NCBI GenBank assembly: GCA_030065755.1
Contig: JASJDA010000034.1
Span: 1-38,201 of the forward strand
Direction: 5' to 3'
Source: Prochloraceae cyanobacterium
GTDB lineage: Bacteria; Cyanobacteriota; Cyanobacteriia; Cyanobacteriales; JASJDA01
DNA: 38,201 bases
Shown here in pieces: positions 1 to 9,104 of this stretch (its first letter is position 1; every line of letters starts with the position of its first letter). Position numbers and translations under genes: made by a program. Under the pieces are notes generated by a model. It did not search any database, had not been told where the DNA came from, and saw only the letters and a program-made list of their open reading frames with translations.

Positions 1-1
1 A

Positions 2-175
2 GATCGCGATCTAAACTCGGCAATTAACCTAAAACTAGCGACAGAAGAATATATTACAGATAGGGCTGGTTCAACCCGAATAGAAGCCTGTGAACATGAT
101 ACCGCCGACGGTCATGGAAAAAGCAGTAATGCAAGGAAGCAGGAAGTAAACACTAAAGTGGACAACTTTGGATAA
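2..175 (+). CDS. tnpB: C-terminal end of an IS200/IS605-family TnpB (OrfB), cut by the window edge
   Basis: An open frame enters from the left edge and stops at 173-175, giving 57 residues. It begins with D-R-D-L-N-S-A-I-N-L, the DRDxN block that carries the last RuvC aspartate of TnpB proteins just after the zinc ribbon. A charged tail follows (about 45 residues, with EACEHDTADGHGK), which resembles the usual TnpB C-terminus. TnpB is an RNA-guided nuclease encoded by IS605-type elements. Whether the gene is intact cannot be judged, because its start and catalytic core lie outside the window. The 3' end of tnpB and the adjacent right end of such elements normally encode the guide (omega) RNA, so one may overlap 100-260; this is inference. 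Confidence 0.75.
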   Translation, partial: DRDLNSAINLKLATEEYITDRAGSTRIEACEHDTADGHGKSSNARKQEVNTKVDNFG

Positions 176-621
176 GTTTTATGGAACAGTGTCAAAACAA
201 CATTTACAACACTTATTTTCGGGAACGATCGATAGAACTATTCATTTTCCATAGTGACCAAAATCACTGAAGCTTATACAAATATCTTGATATATTTATC
301 ATAGTTATAAATAATACATTAAAGCTGATATTTAATTCCAAGCTAATAATTTAACATACCCTTGTTTGTCGATCGGCAGATATTCTCTTTATTTGTAACA
401 CTTTAAATCTAATCTAATAACGCCTTTTTACCTCCGGTTAATATTACGTACAAAACTATGTATCCCTGCAAAAAATTGCAGGTATTTTTATTTGTTTAGT
501 AAAGGTTAATTAATATTAAAAATAATATTGCTTCTCAAAATAATAAAATACAACAGACTTACAAATACGCGTTATTATGCGAGAGAGACTTTTTTACTGC
601 TGCTTGGGAAGCTGAGAAAAG
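176..621. other. AT-rich non-coding region between the tnpB tail and the rfaE1-like gene
   Basis: No convincing gene is seen. The first part probably contains the right end of the IS605-type element whose tnpB tail precedes it. The rest is very AT-rich and holds one hairpin with a T-rich 3' flank. The minus-strand kinase gene ends at 622, so this region is also the 3' flank of that operon. Confidence 0.6.
465..490 (+). terminator. Possible Rho-independent terminator, plus strand
   Basis: The seven-base arms CCTGCAA (465-471) and TTGCAGG (476-482) flank an AAAA loop, and TATTTTTATTT follows. On the minus strand no T run follows, so it would act on rightward transcripts, for example read-through from tnpB. 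Confidence 0.45.
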
Positions 622-1650
622 CTAATCTTCCAATAACACCCGCAATGCTTCTTTCATCTCGTCAGTTGTCGTGGTCGCAGTCCCGAATTGACGTACTACA
701 ATACTAGCTGCTAAATTACCTAAAACCGCTGCTTCCCAAAAAGAGGCTCCCTCACATAAACTTAAAGTCAGTGCTGCTACTACAGTATCTCCAGCACCAG
801 TAACGTCAAAAACGTCAGTGCGGTTAAAAGCAGGGACGTGGGAAGTTTCTACCTCTTCTCCTTTACTTTCAAACAAACTCATTCCCTCTTCACCGCGAGT
901 AATAAGTATCTGTTTGGCTTGAGTTAGCTTGAGTAAGTCTCGTCCTGCTCGATCTAAACTGAAATCGTCTTTAATAGAATATCCTACTGCTTGCTCTGCT
1001 TCTGGTATGTTGGGGGTAAATAAAGTCGCACCCGCAAAACGTTGCAAATCTTTCTGAGTATCGACAATAACCCTAGAGTGAGACAAACCTGCTTTAATTA
1101 CCGATTCTGTGAGTACTCCATCGCCATAATCAGAGCATACCACTGCATCTGAGGTTGCTAATTGGTTTTGGACGTATTCAGCTAACTGTGTCTGTAAATC
1201 TGGATGTGGTAATTGGTCAGATTTCCGATCGACTCTTACTATTTGCTGGGTCACGGACTGGCGGGCGTGACCTGCTATTCTAGTTTTAGTTACTGTGGGT
1301 CGATCTCTCTCGATTAAAATTCCTCGAGTATCAATCCCTGCTGCTTCTAAAACATTTCGCAATGTTTCCCCTTGAGAATCTTTCCCCAGTAAACCTGCTA
1401 CTTTAACTTTTGCTCCCAACTTAGCTAAATTATAAATAGCATTAGCACCCCCGCCAGGAATTTGTCGGGTGTATTCGTGACGTAAAATTAATACTGGTGC
1501 TTCTCTAGAAATCCTTTCTACCTGACCTGTGAGAAACTCGTCTAGGGTCAAGTCTCCAATTACTAATACTCGCGATCGCTTCATACTATCTATAAGTTTA
1601 AATAAGCGATCGGCACTATCTACCAGTTTTTCTTTAGTTTTACCAATCAT
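622..1650 (-). CDS. rfaE1: PfkB-family sugar kinase, RfaE1/HldA-like heptose-7-phosphate kinase
   Basis: This 342-residue protein belongs to the ribokinase/PfkB family. The N-terminal half has VLVIGDLTLDEF and the glycine-rich substrate motif IPGGGANAIYNLAKLG. The C-terminal half has the PfkB signature DVTGAGDTVVAALTL, which forms the anion hole and supplies the catalytic Asp. The REAPVL segment after the first strand is typical of D-glycero-beta-D-manno-heptose-7-phosphate kinases (RfaE1, the kinase half of HldE), which act in ADP-heptose synthesis for lipopolysaccharide. No nucleotidyltransferase domain is fused, so a separate RfaE2 would be needed. It starts 3 bp after the TonB-like gene and is probably co-transcribed with it. 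Family assignment is strong; exact substrate is inferred. Confidence 0.85.
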   Translation of the reverse strand: MIGKTKEKLVDSADRLFKLIDSMKRSRVLVIGDLTLDEFLTGQVERISREAPVLILRHEYTRQIPGGGANAIYNLAKLGAKVKVAGLLGKDSQGETLRNVLEAAGIDTRGILIERDRPTVTKTRIAGHARQSVTQQIVRVDRKSDQLPHPDLQTQLAEYVQNQLATSDAVVCSDYGDGVLTESVIKAGLSHSRVIVDTQKDLQRFAGATLFTPNIPEAEQAVGYSIKDDFSLDRAGRDLLKLTQAKQILITRGEEGMSLFESKGEEVETSHVPAFNRTDVFDVTGAGDTVVAALTLSLCEGASFWEAAVLGNLAASIVVRQFGTATTTTDEMKEALRVLLED

Positions 1651-1653
1651 TAT

Positions 1654-2775
1654 TTACTCAGAAACATCTTTTGGAACTGGATTTGATTTTTGTTTGGTAA
1701 CACCTAGAGAGGGACAAACTCGATCGTCGGATTCAAAGTTAACGTATACTCGATAAGCTTTTATTTCCTCAGTTTCATTGGCAACATTTTGGGACTTAAT
1801 ATCTTGTTGAGCTTGACGATCGAAAATAGGATATCCAGAACTTTTAATGATATCTAAATCAGTTGCTTCACCTCGATCGTTTAGCAAAACTCCGTATACA
1901 ACAGTTCCTTTTAAGTTTCTCACACAAGCATCTTTGGGATAAGTGCCAGTAATTTCTAGTTTTTTTGGCTGCGATTCTTCTACTTTTGCCAACCAGTTAA
2001 CGTCATTTTTAGTAGCTTCTTCATTAGTAGTATTTTTCGGGTTATATCTGAGATCGTCAGCTCGTTTGCGTACTTGTGCTAGCAAATTTTGCTGCCTTAG
2101 ATTCATCAGCTGTGTATTTGGTGTTTCATTTGGTGAATTGGCTGCGATTTCTTGTTGTCTTTGCGAAAAATTTTGTTGCTGTTGAGGTTGTTGAAAAAAG
2201 TAAGATTCTCTTGGAGCTAGAGGTTTTATATCAGAACGAAATGGACTTGAATCTTCAGATTGAACTGGCAAATTATTATTATTTCCAGCTTGAATTGGAT
2301 AATTAATATTAGGAGGAGGAGGAGCGGGAATCGCTCGCGGTTTGAAGTGGGGTATGTTGGTTTTTGGGATAGTGGAAGGAAATTCAGATAAATTAGGATA
2401 AAAAGATGTTACTTGCTTGCGCTTAGGTGAAATTGGAGAATATTGATGTAAAGGCAATGGCGAGATCGACTCGTAAAAACGTCTCCTCAGAGGCGATATA
2501 TCTCGAACGGGTCTTTGTCTTAGGGGTTGTCGAAATGAGTTTTTTTTAGTTTGGGGCTGAAAAGTCTGTGGCAGCCTAGCTTGTTCTGCAGGGGTCAATT
2601 CGATCAACTGAACTTCTTGCGGTTTGGTTGGTGTTTCCTTCTTAGAAAAAATTGCCGTGCTGGGTAAAGCTATTCCTAGTACAAAAGCGTGAATAGCGAT
2701 CGAAGCGAAGATTGGAATGCTATTTGGTTTGAATAGCTTGGAGCGCAGATTGTTAGAATTGGAGATGTAGGACAT
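1654..2775 (-). CDS. TonB-like energy-transducer protein
   Basis: The 373-residue protein has one hydrophobic N-terminal segment (about residues 21-45, starting IPIFASIAIHAFVLGIAL) that would anchor it in the inner membrane. A long Pro/Gln/Ser-rich linker follows, and the C-terminal domain carries GTVVYGVLLNDRGEATDLDIIKSS, typical of the TonB C-terminal fold. TonB proteins couple the proton-motive force (through ExbB/ExbD) to outer-membrane receptors. No exbBD or receptor lies nearby; the downstream neighbour is a sugar kinase 3 bp away. The linker is long and glutamine-rich, as in many cyanobacterial homologues. No clear ribosome site precedes the chosen ATG. Whether it truly energises a receptor or is a generic TonB-domain protein is unknown. 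Confidence 0.7.
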   Translation of the reverse strand: MSYISNSNNLRSKLFKPNSIPIFASIAIHAFVLGIALPSTAIFSKKETPTKPQEVQLIELTPAEQARLPQTFQPQTKKNSFRQPLRQRPVRDISPLRRRFYESISPLPLHQYSPISPKRKQVTSFYPNLSEFPSTIPKTNIPHFKPRAIPAPPPPNINYPIQAGNNNNLPVQSEDSSPFRSDIKPLAPRESYFFQQPQQQQNFSQRQQEIAANSPNETPNTQLMNLRQQNLLAQVRKRADDLRYNPKNTTNEEATKNDVNWLAKVEESQPKKLEITGTYPKDACVRNLKGTVVYGVLLNDRGEATDLDIIKSSGYPIFDRQAQQDIKSQNVANETEEIKAYRVYVNFESDDRVCPSLGVTKQKSNPVPKDVSE

Positions 2776-3026
2776 AGCCGTTAATCTACCTTTATCTAAA
2801 TTTCCCTTAATGCTGACAAGAGCAAGTATATTGAATTTAATCGCTCAGGGAAAAATTATACTTAGATATTTCACAATCCCACAAGGATGTTAACCTTTTT
2901 CGTGCCTCGCCGCAGCAAAAGTTAATTTTACTCTAAGTTTTAACAGATAAAAGTGTTCTCGCTGTGGAATGTTGTCACGCGCTTGAAGCTCTAAGATCAA
3001 ACTAAGTGCGCAGGTCGGGGAGAATG

Positions 3027-4178
3027 TCAATCTCTAATTTGCAGGGGCATAACTAAATATGTCATTTTTACCCCTCCCAAGGGAGTGAAAATTACTGGTT
3101 GAGTTCGTGCATTTAATTGCATTTGTATGTCAGTTGTTGGCAGTGCTTTTAATCCGTCCATCAAATATTTAACATTAAAAGCAACTTCTATATCTTCACC
3201 AGTAATTTGAGCTGGCATTGACTCTTTGGCACTACCGATATCTTGAGATTTGACAGAAAGAAAAAGTTGCTCTTGGCTGCCATCTATTGTGAATTTAACC
3301 AGATTTTTTTCGTCTGCTAGCACCGCTACTAACTCCAAACCACTTAACAACCGCTTGCGATCGACACTGGCTGTGGTGGCAAATTCAGTAGGAATTAATT
3401 TTTGATATTCTGGATATATTCCTTCTAATTTGCGAGTGGTTAAACGTCGATCGCTCAACTCAAATACCACCTGAGTGTCGTCAAAATGCAATTCTATTAA
3501 TCCGTTAGCTTCCTCCCCTGTCAGCATCTTTTCTAATTCCCGCAAGGCTTTAGCCGGAATAGTGACAGAAAATTCTCCTCCTTTGTCTTCTTCTGGGGAG
3601 TTTTCTAATTGGGTTTGCACTACCGCTAAGCGGTGTCCGTCAGTTGCAGCAAATTCAATAGTATCTCGATCGCCTGTTAAGCGCACTCCTGTTAACACTT
3701 GTTTGGTTTCATCGGTACTTGCAGCAAATAAAGCGCCTTTGATTCCTTCGCTGAGTATTTCAACTGGCAGCATGAAGGCAACTTCATCTTCAATTACAGG
3801 TAATTCTGGGAATTCTTCGGCATTCATTCCCCTAATTTGAAACTTTCCCGAAGCAGAAGTCAAGCTTACTGTAGTTTCTTCCCCATCTATTTCTTCTCCA
3901 TCGCAAATGAGGGAAATTTCTCCTTCTGGCAGCCGAGAAACAATGTCGTTGAGTAGTTTTGCTGGTAGGGTTATGCTTCCTCCTAGGTTGACTTCTGCAT
4001 TAAAGCTAGTGCGAATACCGAGGCTGAGATCGAAACCTGTTAGACTGATTCTCTGAGTTTCTTGGTTTGCTACCAATAATACATTTCCTAGTATTGGATG
4101 AGTAGGACGAGACGGTACTACCCGACTTACTTGGGATAGGTTGTTTTTTAACTCGCTTTGGCTGCAAACTATTTCCAT
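3027..4178 (-). CDS. dnaN: DNA polymerase III beta subunit (sliding clamp)
   Basis: At 383 residues it has the usual length for a bacterial beta clamp. The N-terminus MEIVCSQSELKNNLSQVSRV followed by RPTHPILGNVLL is characteristic, and the C-terminus ends in VMPLQIRD, close to the family's typical V-M-P-x-(R/Q)-(L/I) ending that helps form the hydrophobic partner-binding pocket. DnaN forms a dimeric ring that tethers replicative polymerase to DNA. It lies about 2.9 kb from dnaA on the same strand, with a histidine kinase and an IS605 remnant between them rather than in a classic dnaA-dnaN operon. The 251-bp gap before the TonB-like gene shows no clear terminator. Confidence 0.97.
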   Translation of the reverse strand: MEIVCSQSELKNNLSQVSRVVPSRPTHPILGNVLLVANQETQRISLTGFDLSLGIRTSFNAEVNLGGSITLPAKLLNDIVSRLPEGEISLICDGEEIDGEETTVSLTSASGKFQIRGMNAEEFPELPVIEDEVAFMLPVEILSEGIKGALFAASTDETKQVLTGVRLTGDRDTIEFAATDGHRLAVVQTQLENSPEEDKGGEFSVTIPAKALRELEKMLTGEEANGLIELHFDDTQVVFELSDRRLTTRKLEGIYPEYQKLIPTEFATTASVDRKRLLSGLELVAVLADEKNLVKFTIDGSQEQLFLSVKSQDIGSAKESMPAQITGEDIEVAFNVKYLMDGLKALPTTDIQMQLNARTQPVIFTPLGGVKMTYLVMPLQIRD

Positions 4179-4272
4179 AGGTCGATCGCACTTTTTTGGC
4201 TTTTAGGCAGATCTATTGTACTAAAAAAAGTCGAGTTTTTGCTCTAGTAAACTCACTGGTTCGATCGATCCA

Positions 4273-5475
4273 CTAAAGGTAGCCCTCCTCAAAGGTAGCC
4301 TTGCTCAAAGGAAGGGCTACAGTAAAAGTAGTGCCAACTCCGACTTGACTTTCTACTGAAATCTCACCTGAATGTAGTTCGACGCATTTTTTCACAATTG
4401 CTAATCCTAAACCACTGCCAGCAATTGTATCGACATTACTAGCACGATAGAAAGGCTCAAACAATTGTTTTTGGTCTTCAAAAGGAATACCAATCCCCCG
4501 ATCGCGCACGCGAAAGCTAACACTTTTTTCCTGCTCGCTCGCGCCGAAGTAGATCGTAGCTCCTTCTGGGGAATATTTGATGGCGTTGGCGAGTAAATTA
4601 GCCAAAATGTGTCGTAGAAGATCGCGATCGCACAATACCCCCCTTAATTCCCCAGAACAGGTGAAAGTAATATTGATATTACTTTCATCGTTACTCCATT
4701 TGAACTCTTCTACCAGCGATCGACAGAATAATATTAAATCCAGTGGCGCGAGTTGACATTCGAGTTTACCCGAATTAGCTCTACCGATTAAAATAAACTC
4801 CTCCAACATTCGATCCATCCTTTTAATCGCCGAGCGAATCAACTGAAAATGAGCTAATTTTTTCTCCTTACTCAAGATGTTTTCGCTTTTGAGTAGCAGG
4901 CCACTAGAAAGTAAGATCGCATTCATAGGATTGCGGAAGTCGTGAGAAAGCATGGCCAGAAATTCAGATCTGAGGAGATCGACTTCTTTAGCTTTAAGCA
5001 TTTCCACAGTTTGTCGATCGATCTCCGTTTCTAATGCCTCATTTTCTTGTCGCAATTTTTCTTGAGCCTGCTTGCGCTCGATAGCGTAGCATAAGGAACG
5101 AACCAATATTTCGGGTTTAATATGTTCCTTGAACAGATAATCTTGCGCTCCTCGTCTGACTGCCTCAATTGCCAGTTTATCGTCATTAGTATTAGTTAAA
5201 ACTACAATCGGTAAGCTCGGCGCTAGTTCCATCAAGGGTTGTAGGGATTCCAATCCTTGAGAGTCTGGTAAGCCTAAATCCAATAAGACCAGATCGAAAT
5301 AGTCTCGATCGATTTCCTTGAGTGCTTCTTGCAATCGCTTGACGTGTATCAGACTAAACTGTTTTTGTTCGGCTACTTTAAGAAACTCCTGCAAAAGTAT
5401 AGCTTCTGCCAGATTATCCTCTATCAACAAGATTTTTACAGAGTTTCCAGACATGACGTTAGAGTTTTTACTCAA
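4273..5475 (-). CDS. Receiver-histidine kinase fusion (hybrid two-component protein)
   Basis: The 400-residue protein has an N-terminal receiver domain (about residues 12-130) with acidic E19-D20, phospho-acceptor D66 in DLVLLDLGLPDS and conserved K116. A coiled linker follows, then a HisKA domain with H178 in LSHDFRNPM and a HATPase domain with the N box (ILANLLANAIKYS), G1 (RDRGIGIP), F box (FEPFYRA) and G2 (GSGLGLAIV). No membrane segment or sensory domain is present, so the protein is cytoplasmic and its receiver probably takes the input from another kinase. This REC-HisKA-HATPase layout is common in cyanobacteria. It is an orphan: no response regulator adjoins it. Signal and targets are unknown. 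Confidence 0.9.
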   Translation of the reverse strand: MSKNSNVMSGNSVKILLIEDNLAEAILLQEFLKVAEQKQFSLIHVKRLQEALKEIDRDYFDLVLLDLGLPDSQGLESLQPLMELAPSLPIVVLTNTNDDKLAIEAVRRGAQDYLFKEHIKPEILVRSLCYAIERKQAQEKLRQENEALETEIDRQTVEMLKAKEVDLLRSEFLAMLSHDFRNPMNAILLSSGLLLKSENILSKEKKLAHFQLIRSAIKRMDRMLEEFILIGRANSGKLECQLAPLDLILFCRSLVEEFKWSNDESNINITFTCSGELRGVLCDRDLLRHILANLLANAIKYSPEGATIYFGASEQEKSVSFRVRDRGIGIPFEDQKQLFEPFYRASNVDTIAGSGLGLAIVKKCVELHSGEISVESQVGVGTTFTVALPLSKATFEEGYL

Positions 5476-5712
5476 GTTTATTTAGTGCTAAAATCAAGTT
5501 ATTTTTATTAGCAAAAACTTTTCTTATATTATCATAATAAGTCGAAGCATTTGGTAATTTCAAAAACTGTTTCAACCAGTCTTGTTTTGCTTTTCCCTAC
5601 GTTTCACGCCACTAAGCGGAGCCGGAGAGCCAGATCGCTGTCCAACCATTTGCACCACTAATTACAGCGCTCGATCGAAATTATCTTTAGTTCTATCTAT
5701 TAGAGCGTGAAG

Positions 5713-5760
5713 TACCCCAACTTACTTCGTTGAAGTTGGGGCGTTGCCTTCGCTCAAGGC
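5713..5760 (-). repeat. Double hairpin at the 3' end of the tnpB remnant (IS605-type right end)
   Basis: CCCCAACTT (5715-5723) pairs perfectly with AAGTTGGGG (5733-5741), and GCCTT (5746-5750) with AAGGC (5756-5760). They overlap and follow the tnpB stop codon. IS200/IS605 elements carry such subterminal hairpins instead of inverted repeats, and the same segment usually forms part of the omega RNA. This assignment is from position and structure only. Confidence 0.6.
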
Positions 5761-6552
5761 GTAACCGTCTTGATACACAGCGTTTCAACTGTCTCTTTAG
5801 GCGTAGATTCGGACACTTCCTGCCCTATTTTTAGTTCGGAAAACTGAAGCAAGTTTAAACAAGCATTAATATCTCGATCGTGATGGGCGTGGCATTCTAA
5901 ACATTCCCATTCTCTATCTTTTAAGGTTAAATCTTCCTTTTAAGGAGCTTTGAAAATAACGAGGATTAGGGAATTTCTCTGGTTTACTCGTAATAACAAA
6001 GTCTTTTAAACCGAGATCTAGACCTATTCTTTCTCCGTTTAAATGAGCTTTAGGGATTTCTAACTCTGTAACAATAGAAGCATAGTATTTCCCTGAAGCT
6101 GTTTTGCTAATTGTTACGCTTTTAATTTGCCCTTCTATTTCTCGATGGATGACCATTTTAATCGAGGTCATTTTGGGAACTTTTAACTTTCCTTTCTCCC
6201 TAATTGAGAAATGTTGAGGAACTCTAAAAGATTGCTTGTTAGAACGTTTTTTAAACTTAGGAAACTTTGCCTTACCTTTAAAAAATTTTACATAAGCTGA
6301 CTCTAAGTCTTTAAGAGTCTGTTGCAAAGATTGAGAGTTAACTTCTTTTAGCCATTCAAACTCTTTCTTTAAATGGGTCAAAAGTTTAGCCCACTCTTTG
6401 TACCTTAAACTCTTTTTGCAATCAGCATAAACATCGGTAGTTAGCCTTAAAAAATGATTATAGACAAAACGAGAACAGCCGAAACACTTAGCTAAGAAAG
6501 CTTGCTGCTCTTGATTGGGATATAGCCTAAATTTATATGCTTTGTTACCCAT
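5754..6552 (-). pseudogene. tnpB: IS605-family tnpB with an internal deletion and frame change
   Basis: The 5' part (6552 to 5914) encodes 212 residues with the TnpB N-terminus (NKAYKFRLYPNQEQ, CFGCSRFVYNHFL) and the first RuvC motif IGLDLGLKDF. It then meets a stop in FNLKR. In another frame, overlapping this end, the sequence continues as [22 protein letters not shown], the end of the zinc ribbon plus the last RuvC Asp, and stops at 5754-5756. Full-length TnpB is about 400 residues, so roughly 130 are missing, including the RuvC-II glutamate and the first zinc CxxC. The protein should be inactive as a nuclease. Hairpins at 5713-5760 and 6653-6700 probably mark the element ends. Confidence 0.85.
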
Positions 6553-6652
6553 GTTTATTGCCTCTTACCCAAAAGATAGCATAGCTTATCTATTTTAATC
6601 AAAAAAGTTAAACTAATTTTTTAAGGAGACTCTATCGGATGTTAATATACTG

Positions 6653-6700
6653 GTTGCCATTCATCCCCACCTTATAAGAAGGATGGGGTATTCTGGCAAC
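6653..6700. repeat. Long imperfect hairpin, probable left end of the IS605-type element
   Basis: Outer arms GTTGCCA (6653-6659) and TGGCAAC (6694-6700) enclose an inner stem CCCCACCTT (6665-6673) with AAGGATGGGG (6079 bases before the window's middle third; positions 6679-6688), which has one bulged base. It sits about 100 bp upstream of the tnpB start. No T run follows in the dnaA direction, so a transposon end is likelier than a terminator. Confidence 0.5.
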
Positions 6701-6904
6701 ATTAGGATAAATATTGGTCTTGTTTGTTATTCAAAGAAGTTTTGCCAAAAGCCTCTGGCCATGAAACGATCGGAGTCAATACTGTTAGGATAAGCTCTTT
6801 TCTCTTTCCCCCTGCCTCCCCTGCTTATCTCAACCGAAGATTTTTCTTAACGGAACAGTATTGAGATCGAGCGATCGCCAGAAGTTTATATGCAAATATT
6901 TTTC

Positions 6905-7040
6905 TGTGGAAAAACTGTGGAAAAATATAGTTTGTTTTCCACAATCTCTAAATCTTCAGTCGATTTTTTGGGAAAAATATGGGATTTTTAGGGATAATTT
7001 TGCTAAAATATGGTTTTTCAAATTGGCAAAGTTTTCCACA
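6905..7040. other. oriC: Probable replication origin (oriC): DnaA-box cluster downstream of dnaA
   Basis: Four perfect copies of the DnaA box TTTTCCACA lie within 136 bp: two inverted, as TGTGGAAAA at 6905-6913 and 6916-6924, and two direct at 6935-6943 and 7032-7040. The first three are packed within 39 bp. The 88 bp between the third and fourth boxes is AT-rich with runs such as GATTTTTTGGGAAAAAT and could serve as the unwinding element. The cluster begins 8 bp after the dnaA stop codon. Origins beside dnaA or dnaN with clustered boxes are the bacterial rule, and this 9-mer is the form used in cyanobacteria. That it is the active origin is inference. Confidence 0.75.
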
Positions 7041-7047
7041 GAATTTG

Positions 7048-8493
7048 CTAATTTTTGGTTCTACTAACTAGATTGATGCGATCGCTCAACTGAGATAGAG
7101 TTTGACTCAACTGGGAGTCTTTGTGTTGTAATTGACTTATCTTGTCACAACTATACATTACTGTGGTGTGGTCTTTACCCCCAAATTGTTCTCCAATTCT
7201 AGGTAAACTCAAATCGGTATGCTGGCGCATCAAATACATGCCAATTTGTCTGGCAAAGCTAATTTCCCGCCGTCGCGAGTTTCCTTTCAAATCCTCGATC
7301 GAAACGTTTAAAGCTTCTGAAACTACTTGAATGATTGTTTTGGGGGAAGCTTTTACTTTCTCAACTGTAGGGTTTAAAATAGGGGCGATATTTTCTACTG
7401 TCATCGCCAAACCAGAAATAGAAATATAAGTTATTGCCCGAATCAAAGCTCCTTCTAATTCTCTAATATTAGAATTGTAGTTAGTAGCAATATATTCGAT
7501 CGCCGATCGCGGCAAAGACATATTTTCATATTCGGCTTTTTTCTGCAAAATTGCCATGCGGGTTTCTAAATCTGGAACTTGAATATCGGCAATTAACCCC
7601 ATAGAAAAGCGAGAAATTAATCTTTGTTCTAAGGTAGGAATTCGATTGGGGGGTCGATCGCTTGCTAACACCACTTGTTTACCTGCTTCGTGCAAGGTAT
7701 TGAAAGTGTGAAAAAATTCTTCTTGGGTGTATTCCTTGCCTTCAATAAACTGAATGTCATCTACTAAAAGAATATCCGCAGTGCGATAATGTTCGCGAAA
7801 GGTTTGCATACTGTCTTTGCGGATCGCAGCAATCAAGTCGTTTGTAAACTGCTCGCAAGAAACGTAAAATACTCGATCGTCTGGAGCAATTTCTAGACGA
7901 TAGTGACCGATCGCTTGCATTAAATGAGTTTTACCCAAACCAACCCCACCGCAGAGAAACAGAGGATTAAAATCACTTCCTGGAGATTCAGCTACAGCAA
8001 GGGAAGCTGCGTGTGCCATGCGGTTAGTCGGGCCAACTACAAACCGATAAAAAGTATATTTAGGATTTAATTTTGTCGATTTGAAGCGAGAAGAATCTAG
8101 TTTTTCCGATTTATTTGCTTCGATCTGACTCTCATTTGTAGGTTGCTTGCTATTGCTGCGTCTCTTAGTTACAATACCTTCCTCTAAGTAAAAGTCGTTA
8201 TCGGCAGATAATTGGCGATCGGATAAATTTTTGATATTTTCTTCTCGATCGGCTGTTAGTTGAATCTCTACCGATTGACCTACAATATCCCTTACTACAT
8301 CAGCAATGGTTTGTAGGTAGTGTTTCTGTAGGTGATTGAGAACAAAAGGATTTGAGGTGCGAATTAGCAAGCAATTGTTTCTAAATTCAATTGCTTCAGC
8401 CGTCTTAATCCAAGTTTCAAAAGTGGGGCGACTCAGTTGCAGTTGCAGGCGCTCCAAGACTTGATTCCATAGTTGTTTCGAGGATAGTTTCAC
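7048..8493 (-). CDS. dnaA: Chromosomal replication initiator protein DnaA
   Basis: The 481-residue protein has the four DnaA domains. Domain I at the N-terminus carries [23 protein letters not shown] charged variable linker covers about residues 82-145. The AAA+ domain has Walker A GVGLGKTH (183-190) and Walker B ILLVDD (241-246). The C-terminal helix-turn-helix carries the DnaA signature [12 protein letters not shown], which binds DnaA boxes. It forms the ATP-dependent initiator oligomer at oriC. Its stop codon lies 8 bp from a cluster of four DnaA boxes. It is divergent from def across an 86-bp gap that must hold both promoters. Cyanobacterial DnaA is conserved even in species that can replicate without it. 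Confidence 0.98.
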   Translation of the reverse strand: MKLSSKQLWNQVLERLQLQLSRPTFETWIKTAEAIEFRNNCLLIRTSNPFVLNHLQKHYLQTIADVVRDIVGQSVEIQLTADREENIKNLSDRQLSADNDFYLEEGIVTKRRSNSKQPTNESQIEANKSEKLDSSRFKSTKLNPKYTFYRFVVGPTNRMAHAASLAVAESPGSDFNPLFLCGGVGLGKTHLMQAIGHYRLEIAPDDRVFYVSCEQFTNDLIAAIRKDSMQTFREHYRTADILLVDDIQFIEGKEYTQEEFFHTFNTLHEAGKQVVLASDRPPNRIPTLEQRLISRFSMGLIADIQVPDLETRMAILQKKAEYENMSLPRSAIEYIATNYNSNIRELEGALIRAITYISISGLAMTVENIAPILNPTVEKVKASPKTIIQVVSEALNVSIEDLKGNSRRREISFARQIGMYLMRQHTDLSLPRIGEQFGGKDHTTVMYSCDKISQLQHKDSQLSQTLSQLSDRINLVSRTKN

Positions 8494-8579
8494 GGTTTAG
8501 TTACAAGTAAGATTAGGCCATAAGTTTGCTGGGGTAACATATAGATCGAAATTGTATTATCTTTCGCCCTTTCTTTGTC

Positions 8580-9104
8580 ATGGCTAAACTTTTAGAAATT
8601 GCCCAATTAGGTAATCCTATTTTGCGACAAGTTGCCCGACCTGTAGAAAATATTAACGCTCCCAGCATACAAAAGTTAATAGACTTTCTTATGTCTACTG
8701 TATCGAGCGCTAATGGGGTTGGTATTGCTGCACCTCAAGTATCTCAGTCTTATCGTCTGTTTATTGTTGCTTCTCGCCCTAATTCTCGCTATCCTAACGC
8801 TCCTTTAATGAAACCATTAGTAATAATCAATCCTAAAATTACAGGTCATTCTGAGGAAATGGTCAAAGGGTGGGAAGGCTGTTTGAGTATTCCTGGAATC
8901 AGAGGTTTAGTCCCTAGATATCGAACTATAGAAGTTGAATATCTCAGTGTGGATGGAACTTTACACCGACAAGAATTTACCGATTTCGTGGCTAGAATTT
9001 TTCAACACGAATTAGACCATCTCAACGGTATCGTTTTCGTCGATCGTCTAGAAACTACCCTAGATATGTTTACCGAGCAAGAATATCAAAAATTAAACAA
9101 ATAG
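8580..9104 (+). CDS. def: Peptide deformylase
   Basis: The 174-residue protein has all three deformylase motifs in order: GVGIAAPQV (motif 1), EGCLSIPG (motif 2, whose Cys is a metal ligand) and HELDHLNG (motif 3, HExDH, supplying two metal ligands and the catalytic Glu). It removes the formyl group from the N-terminal methionine of nascent proteins, acting at the ribosome with a bound divalent metal. The length and the N-terminus ending in the LGNPILRQVARPV segment are normal. It is divergent from dnaA; TATTAT at about 8554-8559 is a plausible -10 hexamer. A 591-bp gene-free region follows. Confidence 0.97.
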   Translation: MAKLLEIAQLGNPILRQVARPVENINAPSIQKLIDFLMSTVSSANGVGIAAPQVSQSYRLFIVASRPNSRYPNAPLMKPLVIINPKITGHSEEMVKGWEGCLSIPGIRGLVPRYRTIEVEYLSVDGTLHRQEFTDFVARIFQHELDHLNGIVFVDRLETTLDMFTEQEYQKLNK

